Source of the DNA: Diplonema papillatum
Taxonomy: Eukaryota > Euglenozoa > Diplonemea > Diplonemida > Diplonemidae
Assembly: GCA_030068145.1 (NCBI GenBank)
Contig: JAPJBO010000890.1
Coordinates: forward strand, 1 to 64,000
Length of the DNA: 64,000 nucleotides
Reading direction: 5' to 3'
The position numbers were made by a program, and so were the translations under genes. Below are positions 31,701 to 41,557 of the stretch, piece after piece (the first letter of the stretch is position 1; each line of letters starts with the position of its first letter). Below the pieces are notes generated by a model. That model searched no databases and was not told the DNA's origin. It saw only the letters and a program-made list of their open reading frames with translations.

Positions 31701-33580
31701 GGCGTAACAGGTGCGGGAGGCGGTGGAGGCGGTGTGACAGGAGGCGCATCGGTCGGCGGCGGCGTCGCGGGCCGCGGCGTCGGCGGGCCGTTGCAGGTCC
31801 AGACGTTCGTTTGCAGGTAGCTCCGGAGGAACGTCCCGGCGCACGTCGTGTTGTCCCACACCACGTCGCGGCATGCGTAGGCTTCGAGGACAGACGTGGT
31901 CTCCGGCTTGTCCGAGTAGCTCCAGTGCACCCAGCTGATGCTGAACTTCTTGAACAGGTCGAGGAAGGTCATCGCACTCTCCAAATACGGCCCGCCTTGG
32001 CCGTTGCTTTCCGACGTGCCCATCTCGGAGATGAAGATGGGCAACTTCCCCGCGTGCTTCTCAACCATCGGGAGCAGGTGCATGTGGGTCCCGGTGTAGA
32101 AGTGGAACGTGTACATCACGTTGCGGGGGTCCGCGACCGGGGCGAGCGCAGGCGCGTCCAGATCCCGGCTCCAGTCCGGTGTGCCAACGAGGATGACCGC
32201 GTCGGGGTTGATGGCGCGGATCGTCGCGATTGTGTCGTCCGCGTACGCCTTTATCTCCGACCACTGAATTTCGTTCGGCTCGTTGCAGATCTCGTAGATG
32301 ACATGGGTCTCGTTGATGTACAGCTCCGCCATCTCCTTGAAGAACTCCTTCGCGCCGGAGTACACCGGTGCAAACGGGTCACCGGGCTCGAGCACGTGCC
32401 AGTCGATGATGACGTAGATGCCCAGCTCCTTGCACCACTGCACGATGCTCTTCACCATGTCCTTCACCGCCGGGTTCGTCGCGTATCCCGCGTTCGCGAT
32501 GTGCATCGCCGCGCGGAACACGTTCACGCCCCACCTTTCGACGAGGTGGCGGATCGACGCTTTCTGGTAGCACGCGGGGAACCAGTGCAGTCCGTGGGTG
32601 CTGACGCCCATGAGCTGTACCGGGTCCCCGAACTCATCGACCAACTGATGGGCGGTCGACACACTCAGCTTCCCGTGGCACGCGACGAAGTCGGTGTTGT
32701 TCGCCGGAGCGACGTCAAACTCCAACCCATCGGGCAGCGGGCAGTGCGTGCCGCCCAGCGGGGCGACCTGCTGCACCAGGTCTACATCCGCCACCACCTC
32801 GTCCAGCGCACGAGCGGTGCGGGCGGAGGCGAAGTTTCTTCCGAGGTCCCACGTCAGCCCAGCGTCGAGTCTCTCGACCAGCTCCGCGGCGTGGATGACG
32901 CTTCCGACGAAATCCGTCAGCCGCACGCTCAGCGGGGCCCGCAGCGCATGCCCAACCGGAGGCCGGCACGCCCTCACCGCTTCGCCGCGCAGGGGGCAGT
33001 CTATCCATTCCGATGTACCGGCAGACCGCACTTCAGCCCTCGCCAGCTCCCCCCACCCTGCGACATCCCGCACGGAGAATGCGAACGGGTGCTGCGGAGA
33101 GGGCGGGCGGGATGTGATTCGCGCGTTTTTGGACTCGGCGCCGAAGGGGCAGGCGACCCTTCGGAATCGGACGGCGGCCATCTCGCAGACGCCGGCGGTG
33201 TCGTCGACCAGGGCGGCCATGGCCGCGGGGTTGATGGCGAATTGCGGCTCGCCGAACTCGCGCTGCCCGCGGGCGGCGTTGATTTGGACCACCACGGGGC
33301 CGGATCTGCAGGTGCAGTCCTTCGCGCCGCCCGTGGTGAACGGGCTCCCGCACTCTATCTCGTAGCACGCGCCGCAGGCCGCCGACCCGCGGAACAGGAC
33401 ATCGTCGGCGGCGGCGTACATTCCGTGCGGGAAGCTCTCTGTCACCTCATCGCCGTCCATCCCGCACCCCGCGCCGCTAGCCGCGGGATCGCCCGCGCGC
33501 CACGTCGCGATGCCTCCCTCCCACTCCCCCAGACCGGCGGAGGAAAAGCTCAGCGCCGCGACGGCGAAGAGCTGCAGCAT
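28763..33580 (-). CDS. membrane-anchored expansin-GH5 cellulase-pseudoGH5-EGF protein
   Basis: An intronless gene of 1605 residues. 1-18: signal peptide. 19-145: expansin double-psi barrel ([22 protein letters not shown]); the usual HFD motif is QFAI, so its Asp is missing. 163-250: expansin C-domain ([17 protein letters not shown], ending LTWDLGRNF). 280-596: GH5, closest in pattern to subfamily 2 endoglucanases, with acid/base Glu434 (ICNEP), nucleophile Glu519 (FISEMGTSE), His395, Tyr495 and Trp553. About 640-1091: TPPTGPx repeats. 1098-1415: second GH5 with SQP (Gln1252) for NEP, TQW (Gln1337) for the nucleophile and Ala for Tyr of HFY, so probably non-catalytic. 1430-1530: EGF-like, one DIDEC calcium type. 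1545-1569: membrane helix, then a 36-residue tail. Role inferred: loosening and cutting cellulose at the cell surface, the dead domain acting as a binder. Confidence 0.93.
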   Translation of the reverse strand: MLQLFAVAALSFSSAGLGEWEGGIATWRAGDPAASGAGCGMDGDEVTESFPHGMYAAADDVLFRGSAACGACYEIECGSPFTTGGAKDCTCRSGPVVVQINAARGQREFGEPQFAINPAAMAALVDDTAGVCEMAAVRFRRVACPFGAESKNARITSRPPSPQHPFAFSVRDVAGWGELARAEVRSAGTSEWIDCPLRGEAVRACRPPVGHALRAPLSVRLTDFVGSVIHAAELVERLDAGLTWDLGRNFASARTARALDEVVADVDLVQQVAPLGGTHCPLPDGLEFDVAPANNTDFVACHGKLSVSTAHQLVDEFGDPVQLMGVSTHGLHWFPACYQKASIRHLVERWGVNVFRAAMHIANAGYATNPAVKDMVKSIVQWCKELGIYVIIDWHVLEPGDPFAPVYSGAKEFFKEMAELYINETHVIYEICNEPNEIQWSEIKAYADDTIATIRAINPDAVILVGTPDWSRDLDAPALAPVADPRNVMYTFHFYTGTHMHLLPMVEKHAGKLPIFISEMGTSESNGQGGPYLESAMTFLDLFKKFSISWVHWSYSDKPETTSVLEAYACRDVVWDNTTCAGTFLRSYLQTNVWTCNGPPTPRPATPPPTDAPPVTPPPPPPAPVTPPPLPVTSPPTPATPPPTGPVTPPTGPGTPPTGPVTPPTGPATPPTGPVTPPTGPGTPPTGPVTPPTGPGTPPTGPGTPPTGPVTPPTGPGTPPTGPGTPPTGPGTPPTGPVTPPTGPGTPPTGPGTPPTGPGTPPTGPGTPPTGPVTPPTGPGTPPTGPGTPPTGPGTPPTGPGTPPTGPGTPPTGPGTPPTGPGTPPTGPGTPPTGPGTPPTGPGTPPTEPGTPPTGPGTPPTGPVTPPTGPVTPPTGPGTPPTGPGTPPTGPGTPPTEPGTPPTGPGTPPTEPGTPPTEPGTPPTGPGTPPTGPVTPPTGPVTPPTGPVTPPTGPGTPPTGPGTPPTGPGTPPTGPGTPPTEPGTPPTGPGTPPTGPVTPPTGPGTPPTGPGTPPTGPGTPPTEPGTPPTEPGTPPTGPVTPPTGPVTPPTGPVTPPTGPGTPPTGPGTPPTEPGTPPTGPGTPPTGPVTPPGGPDDNCKLPEGLPLSVPNIDNTNFVSCHGRLSVTGTALTDERGDPVQLMGMSSHVLHLHEGCHTRESIQFLVKTWGINVFRAAVSVGNAGYASDPEGVMAILDDVVGWCKEAGVYVVVDWHVQTPGDPNHAAYAGAPQFFKEVARAYKAERHVLYEICSQPSGVAWAAVKGYAERILAVIRGEGADGVVIVGTPDSSLGVHDPAKDPIVGAANVMYAFHFAAGSHGFYLNRVKQAAAVIPLFVTQWVTTKADGTGDPLLGVAEGFLDYFAEQRISWIQWSYSDAAEAASVLTPGACGAAAWDRTTCAGSFARSYLKVNVATCAGKPAVPSSPQGGTGPCADVPCGYGEVCEDHRDDLEGDVHDRFTCSCRDGSNAVTNTPASCDIDECEANPPPCGDAAVARCSDASRHVQHDFVCTCVFNASVRSVGQAMDCEKEALRAAGEAAPVDDDDGFFTLPIILLLIAGALLLLFIGFMAARKGNHAPDPKGMRFKQFCNEVERTVPTPTGLEMRRI
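30310..31663 (-). repeat. 21-bp coding minisatellite (TPPTGPx linker)
   Basis: About 64 units of 21 bp encode TPPTGP followed by G, V or E. Units differ by silent and conservative changes, and the frame is kept throughout. Blocks of several units recur in the same order, so the array grew by duplication of blocks. The repeat leaves several frames of both strands open. Confidence 0.96.
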
Positions 33581-33739
33581 AGCGGCGTCCCTTCCCTTCT
33601 TTTAGCGTTCAAGCTATCTTTTTTGGTTTCTCTTTTTTGTCCCCACGACTTTTTGTCTTGTTCCTTTTGCTCCTGATGCGGTTCGGGGTTCTTGTGTTTC
33701 TGACAGTCCCGTGTGGGTGCACAGATTGGTGTATTTCGA

Positions 33740-33820
33740 CATTTATTAGCGTTTATTGTGGTTTAGAGGTTCGGTGTTTTAGGCTCTCCGGTTGACCATT
33801 GAGGCTGGGAGTCGGGTAGG
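33740..33820 (+). repeat. CTCCGGTTGACC repeat upstream of the cellulase gene
   Basis: The copy reads from TTTATTGTGGTTTAGAGGTT to TTGACCATTGAGGCTG, 160-240 bp upstream of the GH5 start codon. It follows a CAGTCCCGTG block of the CCGACGATCCCG family. Confidence 0.8.
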
Positions 33821-33840
33821 TTTTGTTGCAGCGTCGTAAA

Positions 33841-33998
33841 GGGGGGGGTCGAATAATAACATTTATTTGACACACGTCTGGTTGTCTAAAAACACTACCA
33901 CTATTTGATCCTGCTACTGTTCGGCTACCCGGAACTTTTTTTATTATTCGACAAATCGAATAATAACACAGGGTTACTATTCGACCCCCCCCCCCCTT
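33841..33998. mobile_element. 158-bp MITE with GGGGGGTCGAATAATAAC ends
   Basis: The left end GGGGGGTCGAATAATAAC and right end GTTACTATTCGACCCCCC are inverted repeats, with TAAA/TTTA immediately outside. The interior has no ORF. Confidence 0.75.
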
Positions 33999-34039
33999 TA
34001 GATGCGTGTGGCCATTGGTGGGTGGTAAATTTGTTGCAT

Positions 34040-34681
34040 TTTCGTGTGTTTGCCAGGCCTTCGACTACCCAGAGCAACGCACTGCGCCGGCGCCGGCGCG
34101 CTGGGGGGGTGCGGAAGGGTCCTCCGCAGCACGTCGCCGCTGCGACTCCGCGCAATCGACGTTGGTGAGTCTCCCAGGCCGGGGTCCGGCTCCGACGACT
34201 CCCCGCTCGTGGCATCAGCTGATGCGGTTCGAATGTCTTCGTCGCCCGAGGAGGTTCCGGAGGACTCTCCAGCAGAGGACACGGTGGGGGGCACGGCCGA
34301 AGTGTCACCGCTGCCGCCGGAGTCGCTCCCGCGGTCTCCATCGCCGCCGTTGCCGGCGCCACGCCCCCAGCGCGTTGCGCGGTAAACGCCCCCCGCCAGG
34401 ATTTGGTCGTGAAGTTCCGCAGCGCAGCCCTCGCCGTCGTTCGGCGCCGTTCCCCGCTAGTGCGTACGTAGTCGACACCCGTCAAAAAGACGGGCGCTCC
34501 GCAGCAAGCTGCGCCCACGCGGACTGTCGCAGCTGCTCTCGCAACACATGCTGCACCGCTCGCCCCGCGGCACGTCCAGCTGGACCCGCCCTCGCATCTT
34601 CATGGTACCGAGGCAACCCCGTCGTATTCGGCCCCGACCGAGGGGAGCCCGTCGGTGATCGCGATACCGGCGGGCCCCAGC
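34040..34681. other. GC-rich segment with several open frames, unassigned
   Basis: High GC leaves frames on both strands open (for example plus 34044-34385, Ser/Pro/Glu-rich, and minus 33998-34294, Ser/Asp-rich). None has a recognisable domain, and I cannot tell whether any is real. Confidence 0.3.
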
Positions 34682-34930
34682 CCCCAGTGTTGCTATTGGG
34701 CAATTTGCGTACCTGCTGCCATCCTTAGATGTGGTAGCCGTTTCTCAGGCTCCCTCTCCGGAATCGAACCCTAATTCCCCGTTACCCGTTACAGCCACGG
34801 TAGTCCACTACACTACCGTCAAAAGCTGATAGGGCAGAAGCTCTTGCGGGCTTGCACCGACTTGAAGTCGTGCGCTATCACTCGATTGACCTGTTTCATC
34901 CACACACCGCTGCTATTGCTAGCGTTGGTT
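34682..34930 (-). rRNA. 18S rRNA 5'-domain fragment, copy 1 (partial)
   Basis: The minus strand contains universally conserved eukaryotic 18S segments in order: GTAGTGGACTACCGTGGC, GGGGAATTAGGGTTCGATTC, CGGAGAGGGAGCCTGAGAAA, GGCAGCAGGTACGCAAATTG and CCCAATA. Upstream of these are helices shared with the 47.3-kb copy (AACCAACGCTAGCAAT, CGACTTCAAGTCGGTGC). The sequence stops after the GCAAATTGCCCAATA region, so it is about 250 nt of a gene of some 2 kb. Nothing else of the rRNA unit is nearby; it is a dispersed fragment, not a functional locus. Confidence 0.85.
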
Positions 34931-35224
34931 CTTTTCTCGGTCAATTGTCGTCCGAGCATCTCGCCTCGTTCGCCATACAGCCGGCAGATGCGCTTCATGC
35001 GGTCGCGCACGTTAATCTCCCTTGGTCTTTGGCCGCACCTTACCAAACCCGCCTCTTTCTCTCTCCACGTCGTATGATTCCCTGAGATGTTCGCTTCGGC
35101 TTGAGCACTCGGGAGGGTGACACAGGAGAGGGGCCCGGGGAGGAAGGCTGCTGCCAGACATCACGGTCGAGAGACAAGCTTTGAGGTTTCGTCGCGAGGT
35201 GACCCCTCGCCCGATAAAATTCCC

Positions 35225-35630
35225 CCTTTCAGGCCCTCACCCCCTCCCGCGGGATCGCCCGCGCGCCACGTAACTCGGAACATGCTTGACGTAAATGTGC
35301 TGTAGCCCACATAAAACACAGGTAAAGCTGGGTTCAGTGACGGGCGGAAGCGTTTCAACAAGACGACCTGTGTTACACACAGGCTCGGCATTCAGCATGT
35401 ATACATGCTTGTGTAGTATCTGATACGTGGTGTGTCCCGTCCTCAGGTGGCTCTACCCTAGAGCGTGATTTCACGGGATGGGGCGCGAGATCGCGGATAT
35501 CGCGTCTCAATCCCGTGATGCCTCCCTCCCACTCCCCCAGACCGGCTGAGGAAAAGCTCAGCGCCGCGACGGCGAAGAGCTGCGGCATAGCGGCGTCCCT
35601 TTCCTTCTTTTTCCGCGTTCAAACTAAACA
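35225..35630 (-). pseudogene. truncated 5' copy of the GH5 gene
   Basis: 35518-35630 repeats 33505-33615: upstream DNA, ATG (35586-35588) and codons for the signal peptide and first residues ([20 protein letters not shown]), then diverges. A further piece (GGGATCGCCCGCGCGCCACG, about 35250) matches the next part of the real gene, with about 245 bp inserted between them. It keeps the start codon but not the catalytic parts. Confidence 0.85.
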
Positions 35631-35797
35631 CTTACCTTAGTGTGCACACCGTATCTGCGGCAGTACGTGTGCTTGCGCGTGTGTATGTGATGCCTATTGC
35701 GACTATTCGACTTTCTTAGCGTGCGCTCTCATTTCCTGACCGACACCGAGTTTTTGGTGTTAAAGTTCGCTTGAGTTTCCGGGGGTTAGGGTCTGTT

Positions 35798-36535
35798 GCA
35801 TCCTCTTCTCCGACGAGAAGCTTGCTGCGAAACACCGGCGGCTAGGATGGCACTCCGGGAATGGCGGAACTTCCGTGTCGGGCCGATGTGCGAGACGGAC
35901 TCGTGCTTGCGCAGTCTTTGGCGGTCCTGTTCCCATGCAGCGCTTCGGTTGTGCATCCTCTTCTCCGACGAGAAGCTTGCTGCGAAACACCGCCGGCTAG
36001 GGTGGCACTTCCTTCAGGAATGGCGTATCTAACGTATCGGGCCGATGTGCGAGACGGACTCGTGCTTGTGCAGTCTTTGGCGGTCCTGTTCCCATGCAGC
36101 GCTTCGGTTGTGCATCCTCTTCTCCGACGAGAAGCTTGCTGCGAAACACCGCCGGCTAGGGTGGCACTCAATGGCGGAACTTACGCGTAGGGCCGATGTG
36201 CGAGACGGACTCGTGCTTGTGTCTTTGGCGGTCCTGTTCCCATGCCGCGCTTCGGTTGTGCATCCTCTTCTCCGACGAGAAGCTTGCTGCGAAACACCGC
36301 CGGCTAGGGTGGCACTTCCTTCAGGAATGGCGTATCTAACGTATCGGGCCGATGTGCGAGACGGACTCGTGCTTGTGCAGTCTTTGGCGGTCCTGTTCCC
36401 ATGCAGCGCTTCGGTTGTGCATCCTCTTCTCCGACGAGAAGCTTGCTGCGAAACACCGCCGGCTAGGGTGGCACTTCCTTCAGGAATGGCGTATCTAACG
36501 TATCGGGCCGATGTGCTAGACCGACTCGTGCTTTG
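35798..36535 (+). repeat. ~155-bp tandem repeat, five units
   Basis: Units start CATCCTCTTCTCCGACGAGA at about 35798, 35952, 36112, 36259 and 36420 and are over 90% alike; lengths vary from 147 to 161 bp. Frames through it (for example HPLLRREACCETPPARVAL) repeat with the unit and are not evidence of a gene. Confidence 0.93.
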
Positions 36536-37358
36536 CAGGGGCCTCCTTACCCGGTACAGTCAAGAGAGATGCGGTCGACAGGTGCGGTGTGTGAAAGGCG
36601 AAACGTGCAATGGAGAGCGATGAGACAGGTGTGTCTATGCATTCACTCTGGCTTGAACAGCATTTGTTGCTTCTTTTTTTTTTTCTGCGATGAGCCGGGC
36701 AACTGCCCCCACCCAAGCATGCAGCTTGCTACAGTTAGCTAATCGAAGGTTGCCAAGCGGCCGAACCTAAGCGGATACAGATCGTTTGAAGTTAGATTGC
36801 AAAGAACTGGTGGTGACGGTGTATTAGCCACAGCGACCTGCGTGAACGCAGATCGAGTCGCGCGAAACAAAAAGGAAAGATATTCAGCCGGCCGTCACGT
36901 CTGGTTATTGGTACGACGAAACAGCAACAGCAGCTACTTCTTTCCGGCAAAAAAAAAAAATAAATAAATAAAAAAAATCTGGTATGTTTGTTTGTGTGCA
37001 CTAGCGGAACTCACCTGTTGTGGTAAGTTTGATAGTGCCGACAAAGCTGCAACATTGCTAACAGAAACTAAACGTTGGCGGCGGTTTGACCTGGGCGAAT
37101 GCAGGCTTAATCGCACAAAAAAAGAAAAAGGAACGCTGCCTCCTTTTGCGAAAAAGAGCTTGGGTCAAACGGGGCTACGTTCCGCACTGACACGCGGCTA
37201 CACCGCCGCACGGATCAACCGCCCATGACCCTCTCGAGGCGAGCATCGATACCAAGCAGTAACTACTAGTTCCAGAAACACTCGAGGGACTGCCTTGTGC
37301 TCATTTCGACGAAGGCTGGAGGGGGAGAAAACAATACAACTACAACGTGGGTATTTTC

Positions 37359-37875
37359 CGAGTCTAGAGGTATGCTAATAGCTCTATCGAGCCAACCCCA
37401 CTAATTAGGGGGTCGGGGGCGAAGCCCGGGGGCACTTTTTCGTAGCGTTTTTTTTGGGTCAGAAATTTTTTCAGCGGCCATAGCTTTTTTTGCCCCTGGA
37501 AATTGACACCGTGATGGCAGAGTGAACGGCGCCGTTTAGGGCTGGAGTTCCCGGGTTCGAACCCCGCCGAGGACCTTTTTTTGGTTCCCCTTGGTCTTCG
37601 GTCAATTCCCTCGCTCCGGGGTTTTCTTGACCCGTGTTTTGGCACCGGGTATTGCATACTTCAGGCCTTTGCACAACCGCCGGACTGCTGCGGATTTGCA
37701 CCAACGCCAGACTGAGCGAAACGATTCGGGTTGGACAAACGCCGGACCGGCAAAAAGGTTCGGGTTTGAAAACGCCGGACTGGGCAAAACGGTTCGGGTT
37801 GCACAAATGCCGGACTGGCAAAAGCTTCGGGTTTGCACAAACGTCGGACTGGGCAAAAGGGTACCTCTAGACTCG
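37359..37875 (+). repeat. tRNA-related SINE/MITE-like element, copy 2
   Basis: The ends CGAGTCTAGAGGTA and TACCTCTAGACTCG are 14-bp inverted repeats. Inside are an A box TGGCAGAGTGA (37515-37525) and B box GGTTCGAACCC (37554-37564), then about six 30-35-bp units containing GCCGGACTGG and GTTCGGGTT (37675-37858). The surrounding sequence resembles 63865-64000, which lacks the insertion, so the boundaries are supported. Confidence 0.7.
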
Positions 37876-38659
37876 CTAAGGGTGGCCCTAACACCCATGT
37901 ACTTTGTTGAACGCTTTATTTAAGGGCTACAGCACATGTACCTCCTTTGAGCTTGGAATATTGTTGCGATTCCAATCCTTTGAGATTTCGCAAGTGGCAG
38001 TCTCCTCAAGTATTTCCTACAAAGCAGGTGCTTATACAAAAAGAAATGAACGTTGGCGGCGGTTTGCCCCGGACGAATGCAGGTGGAAATCCACTCGATC
38101 GAAGAAGAAGGACCCCCGCTTCCATTCACGAAACCCTCGCGCCCAATGGTGCTGCTTTTCCACCGACAGCTGAGCCCTACGGTCCTAGACCCGTCCATGT
38201 AAGAAGTCGTTAACTCCAGGCGAGCGTCGATACCGGCAGGGAACTACCAGTTCCTGCCAGAGAGTTGAAGTATGGCTAAAGATGTACTAGTGGTGTCACC
38301 TGAGGGGTAACCTCAGGGCCGCCTACGTGATGAAGCCGCTAAGCAGCGGCTGCCGGCTTATCCCGTGACACCTTTATAATATTATGTAGCTGGGTATCAT
38401 GAATAGACGACAATATAGAAAGAGAAGCGTTGGCACAAACGAACGTTGGCGGGCTGCAGCATTACTCTGCACGGTTTCCCTTTTTTTGCGACACATTTCG
38501 GGTCGAACAGCGGAGTATGCGGCTGAGTTCGACTCAACACGGGGAATTTTACTAGGTCGGGACGATCTCAAGGATTGGCAGATCGAGAGCTCTACCTCGA
38601 TGAATTGTGGTGGTGGTGGCGGAATGGCCGCCCCTACTTGGTGGGTGTGATTCGTCGGG

Positions 38660-38955
38660 TTCGATTCCGTTAAACGAACGAAATATCTCGACTTAAACGA
38701 ACGAGATCTTGACTTCAACGAACAAGATCTCGGCAGCAAGGCAATTGACTTAAAACGAAAGGGATCTTGACTTCAACGAAAAACGGGTCTGGCGCTTCCT
38801 TTGTTTGTGCGCACTTCAAACCTGTTTTGTTCATCTAACGGGAGTGAGGATAGTACGCTGCCATCGATCTGTTTTTGTTCTTGACAAATTGCATTTGCTA
38901 GACACAAAAAGATCTCGGCATCAAGGCAATTTACTTAAACGAACGAGATCTCGAC
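38660..38955 (+). repeat. degenerate repeat AAACGAACGAGATCT
   Basis: Several copies of ACGAACGAGATCTCGAC-like units lie just downstream of the GH28 stop codon. No gene is seen in them. Confidence 0.7.
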
Positions 38956-38996
38956 CCTTCGATCGGCGGGGGGGGGCACGCCGCTGCTTTTCGCGC

Positions 38997-40199
38997 TCAC
39001 TTGCAGGTGAGTCCCGCGGGCGAGACGTCGGTCGCCGTCAGCTCCGCGTTGTCGCAGGTCCACCCGCCGGTGACCGGCTCCAGGTGCACGTCTTTGACGG
39101 TGATGTTTTTGCAGTCGTTCGGCGCGTCCCAGCAGACGAACGACCCGGGCTGCGGTGCGATCGTGGTGCCCGAAACCCGCGTGATGTTCTCGAACCGGAT
39201 GTTCCGGATGTCGGTCAGCGGGGTGTACGGCGACGCGCTGGAGTAGTTGGTGTTGATGCCCAAGACCAGCTGGGTGTCGCCGACGACGAGGTCCTTGTAC
39301 AGGATGTTCCTGATGTATCCGCCGCGGCTGGTGGACGTTTTGATCCGGCACGCGACCTTCAGCAAGCCGAACAGCGTGTTGTTCCACACGAGCACGTCGC
39401 TGACGCCGCCCGACACTTCCGACCCGATGGAGATCCCGTGGCCGTTGTAAAACACGTTGTGGCGGACCGTGACGTTCGTCACCGGCATCCCGACCGCCCG
39501 TCCGTACTCGTCGATCCCGGACTTGATCGCAATTGCGTCGTCCCCGCAGGTGACGTTGTTGTGCTCGATCAGCACGTTCGCGCTGCTGTCGGGGTCGATC
39601 CCGTCCGTGTTGGAAGAGCTCTCCGGGTTGTTGATCGTGATGTGGTGGATGTGCACGTCTCTGCAGTACACCGGGTGGACGGTCCACGACGGCGAGTTCC
39701 GGAGCGTAACCCCCGCGATTTCGACTCCAGTCACGTTGTTGATCTCCACCAGCTTCGGCCGGCCGTTCTTAAGCTCCTGCTTCTTGAGCAGATCCCACCA
39801 GTACAGGCCGTTTCCGTCGATGACGCCGCTGCCGTTGATCCGCACGTTCGCCGTGTCGACGGCGTGGACCAACGCCTGGTATCTGTTCGGCTCGCCGTTG
39901 TCGCCCCCCGTCCCGTAACTGGGCAGCGCGGGCAGTACCGGGTAGCCGTTGACGTCCATCAACCCGAAGATCGTGCCTTCGACGGTGAGCGTGGAGCCCC
40001 CGCTGAGGTTGAACGCGCCCGTCAGGAAGGACCCTGCGGGCACCAGAAGCACCGCGTCCTCCTTCGGCACGCGGCCCGCGCACGCGCGGAAGGCGTTCGT
40101 GTTGTCGGTCGTCCCGTCGCCCACCGCGCCGCAGGACACGACGCTCAAGCTCGCCGCCGCTTCCGCTGCCAGCAGCACGACGGCGAAGGCCCGCAGCAT
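38997..40199 (-). CDS. secreted GH28 polygalacturonase
   Basis: An intronless gene of 400 residues. The first 17 residues are a signal peptide (MLRAFAVVLLAAEAAAS). Then VSCGAVGDGTTDNTNAF, the usual start of the pectate-lyase-fold GH28 domain. All four family signatures are present: NTD (197-199), GDD (219-221), GHG (253-255) and RIK (285-287), giving the three catalytic aspartates 199, 220 and 221. DGNGLYWWD (128-136) is the subsite motif. Many N-x-S/T sites suggest glycosylation. The enzyme hydrolyses alpha-1,4-galacturonan in pectin outside the cell; exo or endo action cannot be decided. It lies 5.4 kb from the cellulase gene on the same strand, with a truncated 5' copy upstream. Confidence 0.95.
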   Translation of the reverse strand: MLRAFAVVLLAAEAAASLSVVSCGAVGDGTTDNTNAFRACAGRVPKEDAVLLVPAGSFLTGAFNLSGGSTLTVEGTIFGLMDVNGYPVLPALPSYGTGGDNGEPNRYQALVHAVDTANVRINGSGVIDGNGLYWWDLLKKQELKNGRPKLVEINNVTGVEIAGVTLRNSPSWTVHPVYCRDVHIHHITINNPESSSNTDGIDPDSSANVLIEHNNVTCGDDAIAIKSGIDEYGRAVGMPVTNVTVRHNVFYNGHGISIGSEVSGGVSDVLVWNNTLFGLLKVACRIKTSTSRGGYIRNILYKDLVVGDTQLVLGINTNYSSASPYTPLTDIRNIRFENITRVSGTTIAPQPGSFVCWDAPNDCKNITVKDVHLEPVTGGWTCDNAELTATDVSPAGLTCK

Positions 40200-40486
40200 A
40201 ATTTACTCGTTCTTTGCTTGCACCTTTTTGGGGGGCACGAGCGGAGGAGGGATGCTTCTAAGCCGGCATACACCCCAACCCGGAAGCTAAAGACATAATA
40301 ATTTGTGGAATGCTAATTTATAGGAGCCTAGTCTACAGGTGTATTAAATTGATTTTGGCCACATGCAATATGTGTGAGGAAACTGAACCGCCCAAGCAGG
40401 ACCCTCTGATCATGATCATTTGCCAATTTGCCCCCTGAAACCACGTCCAGGATTTGGGTTCAGGGTGGTGCGGTCAACGAAGCTCC

Positions 40487-40751
40487 TCCCCCGTTGAGGT
40501 TGAACGCGCCCGTCAGGAAGGACCCGGCGGGCACCAGAAGCACCGCGTCCTCCTTCGGCACGCGGCCCGCGCACGCGCGGAAGGCGTTCGTGTTGTCGGT
40601 CGTCCCGTCGCCCACCGCGCCGCAGGACACGACCGCTTCCGCTGCCAGCAGCACGACGGCGGAGGCCCGCAGCATAATTTACTCGTTCTTTGCTTACACC
40701 GTTTTGGGGGGCACGAGCGGAGGAGGGATGCTTCTAAGCCGGCATACACCC
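40487..40751 (-). pseudogene. truncated 5' copy of the GH28 gene
   Basis: This repeats 40010-40275: about 75 bp of upstream DNA, the ATG (40673-40675) and about 60 codons, with a 15-bp in-frame deletion after the signal peptide (AAEAVVSCGAVGDG). It ends after GAFNLNGGG. It is tandem and in the same orientation as the real gene, whose start is 476 bp away. Differences are few, so the duplication is recent or homogenised. Confidence 0.92.
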
Positions 40752-40904
40752 ATGGCTTCCGAGGCTTTTCGGCTCAAATTCACATCCGGAACGTGCGGAA
40801 AAGGTCCAAAAAGCCGGGGGAAAATTTCATGCAGGAGGGGTACAAGCAGGGGTTATTCTAATCCCCGAAATTCAGGAGAATCCCGGTTAAAAAGTCAACA
40901 TGGC

Positions 40905-41240
40905 CAGAAAAAATTTTCCCCACACTGCGCGTGGGAAAAAAAAGGGACTTGTGAGTGAAAGTTCGCTTGAAACTCCGGTATTCCGGCAGTCTCACAAAAA
41001 TGTTACAGCTGTCGCTTTTTCTTCAAGTTCGTAGGACAGTTGTGAGCTTGTCGAGTCGACGCTTGTGCAGCAGCTTCACAGTAGCTCGTGAATCATTGCT
41101 GTAGTGACACACTGTACAAGTCGACAACCCAATGTGTCACGTTGTGGATCATACAAAGATGGCCAGCGGAGTCTTCCGTCGGATGTGCCTGATTTCATAG
41201 GTGGAATTGTAGGTGGGGTACATTACTTGGCATGGCCGCA
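40905..41240 (+). repeat. dispersed ~400-bp repeat, copy 2
   Basis: It matches 10150-10560 in order and orientation. Confidence 0.7.
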
Positions 41241-41279
41241 GTTACAGGTATTATGACCTGTATACCCGTATACGGTGAG

Positions 41280-41427
41280 GTCGAGTCTCAGAAGCTTGAG
41301 CTAAAGAAGGTGTGCCCGAGACACACCCGAAAAGCGGGTGTGCTACAACCAAAATGCGTGTAAATCCACACCCGAAATGCGGGTGTGACACCTGCTTTTT
41401 TAACCCCAGCTGCCTCTGGGGCTGGAC
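41280..41427. mobile_element. CTCAGAAGCT-type MITE, second full copy
   Basis: It has the same layout as 19200-19349 in the opposite orientation, including ACACCCGAAAAGCGGGTGTG. Confidence 0.75.
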
Positions 41428-41557
41428 CCCACCGTGTAGGTCTGCGGGAGTCCTGTAGCCTGGCCTGCAGGAGCACAAAAAAGTTTTCACCAGAAACCCC
41501 CATGGTTAAAAAATCTTTTTAAATCGGCCCGTTTTCAGAATTATTTTTTGGGTAAAG

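Noticed and set aside
30153-31820. 555-codon Gly/Pro/Val collagen-like ORF on the plus strand
   Set aside because: Shadow of the 21-bp linker repeat in another frame.
28760-33676. Plus-strand ORF of 1638 codons antisense to the cellulase gene
   Set aside because: It is the mirror of a GC-rich coding sequence and a 21-bp repeat. It encodes Trp/Cys/Arg-rich periodic sequence with no domain, while the minus strand has clear domains and catalytic motifs.
34741-34830. tRNA gene suggested by GAATCGAACCC
   Set aside because: The surrounding sequence is conserved 18S rRNA, which contains the same TTCGATTC string.
35842-36623. ORFs in the ~155-bp tandem repeat
   Set aside because: Frames exist on both strands, follow the repeat unit and shift with unit length differences.
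38617-38668. tRNA gene with TGGCGGAATGG and GGTTCGATTCC boxes
   Set aside because: The boxes are suggestive, but neither acceptor nor T stem pairs, and the sequence runs into a simple repeat.
38805-40298. 497-codon plus-strand ORF opposite GH28
   Set aside because: The minus strand carries all GH28 catalytic motifs and a signal peptide; the plus-strand frame is an Arg/Val/Asp-rich shadow.
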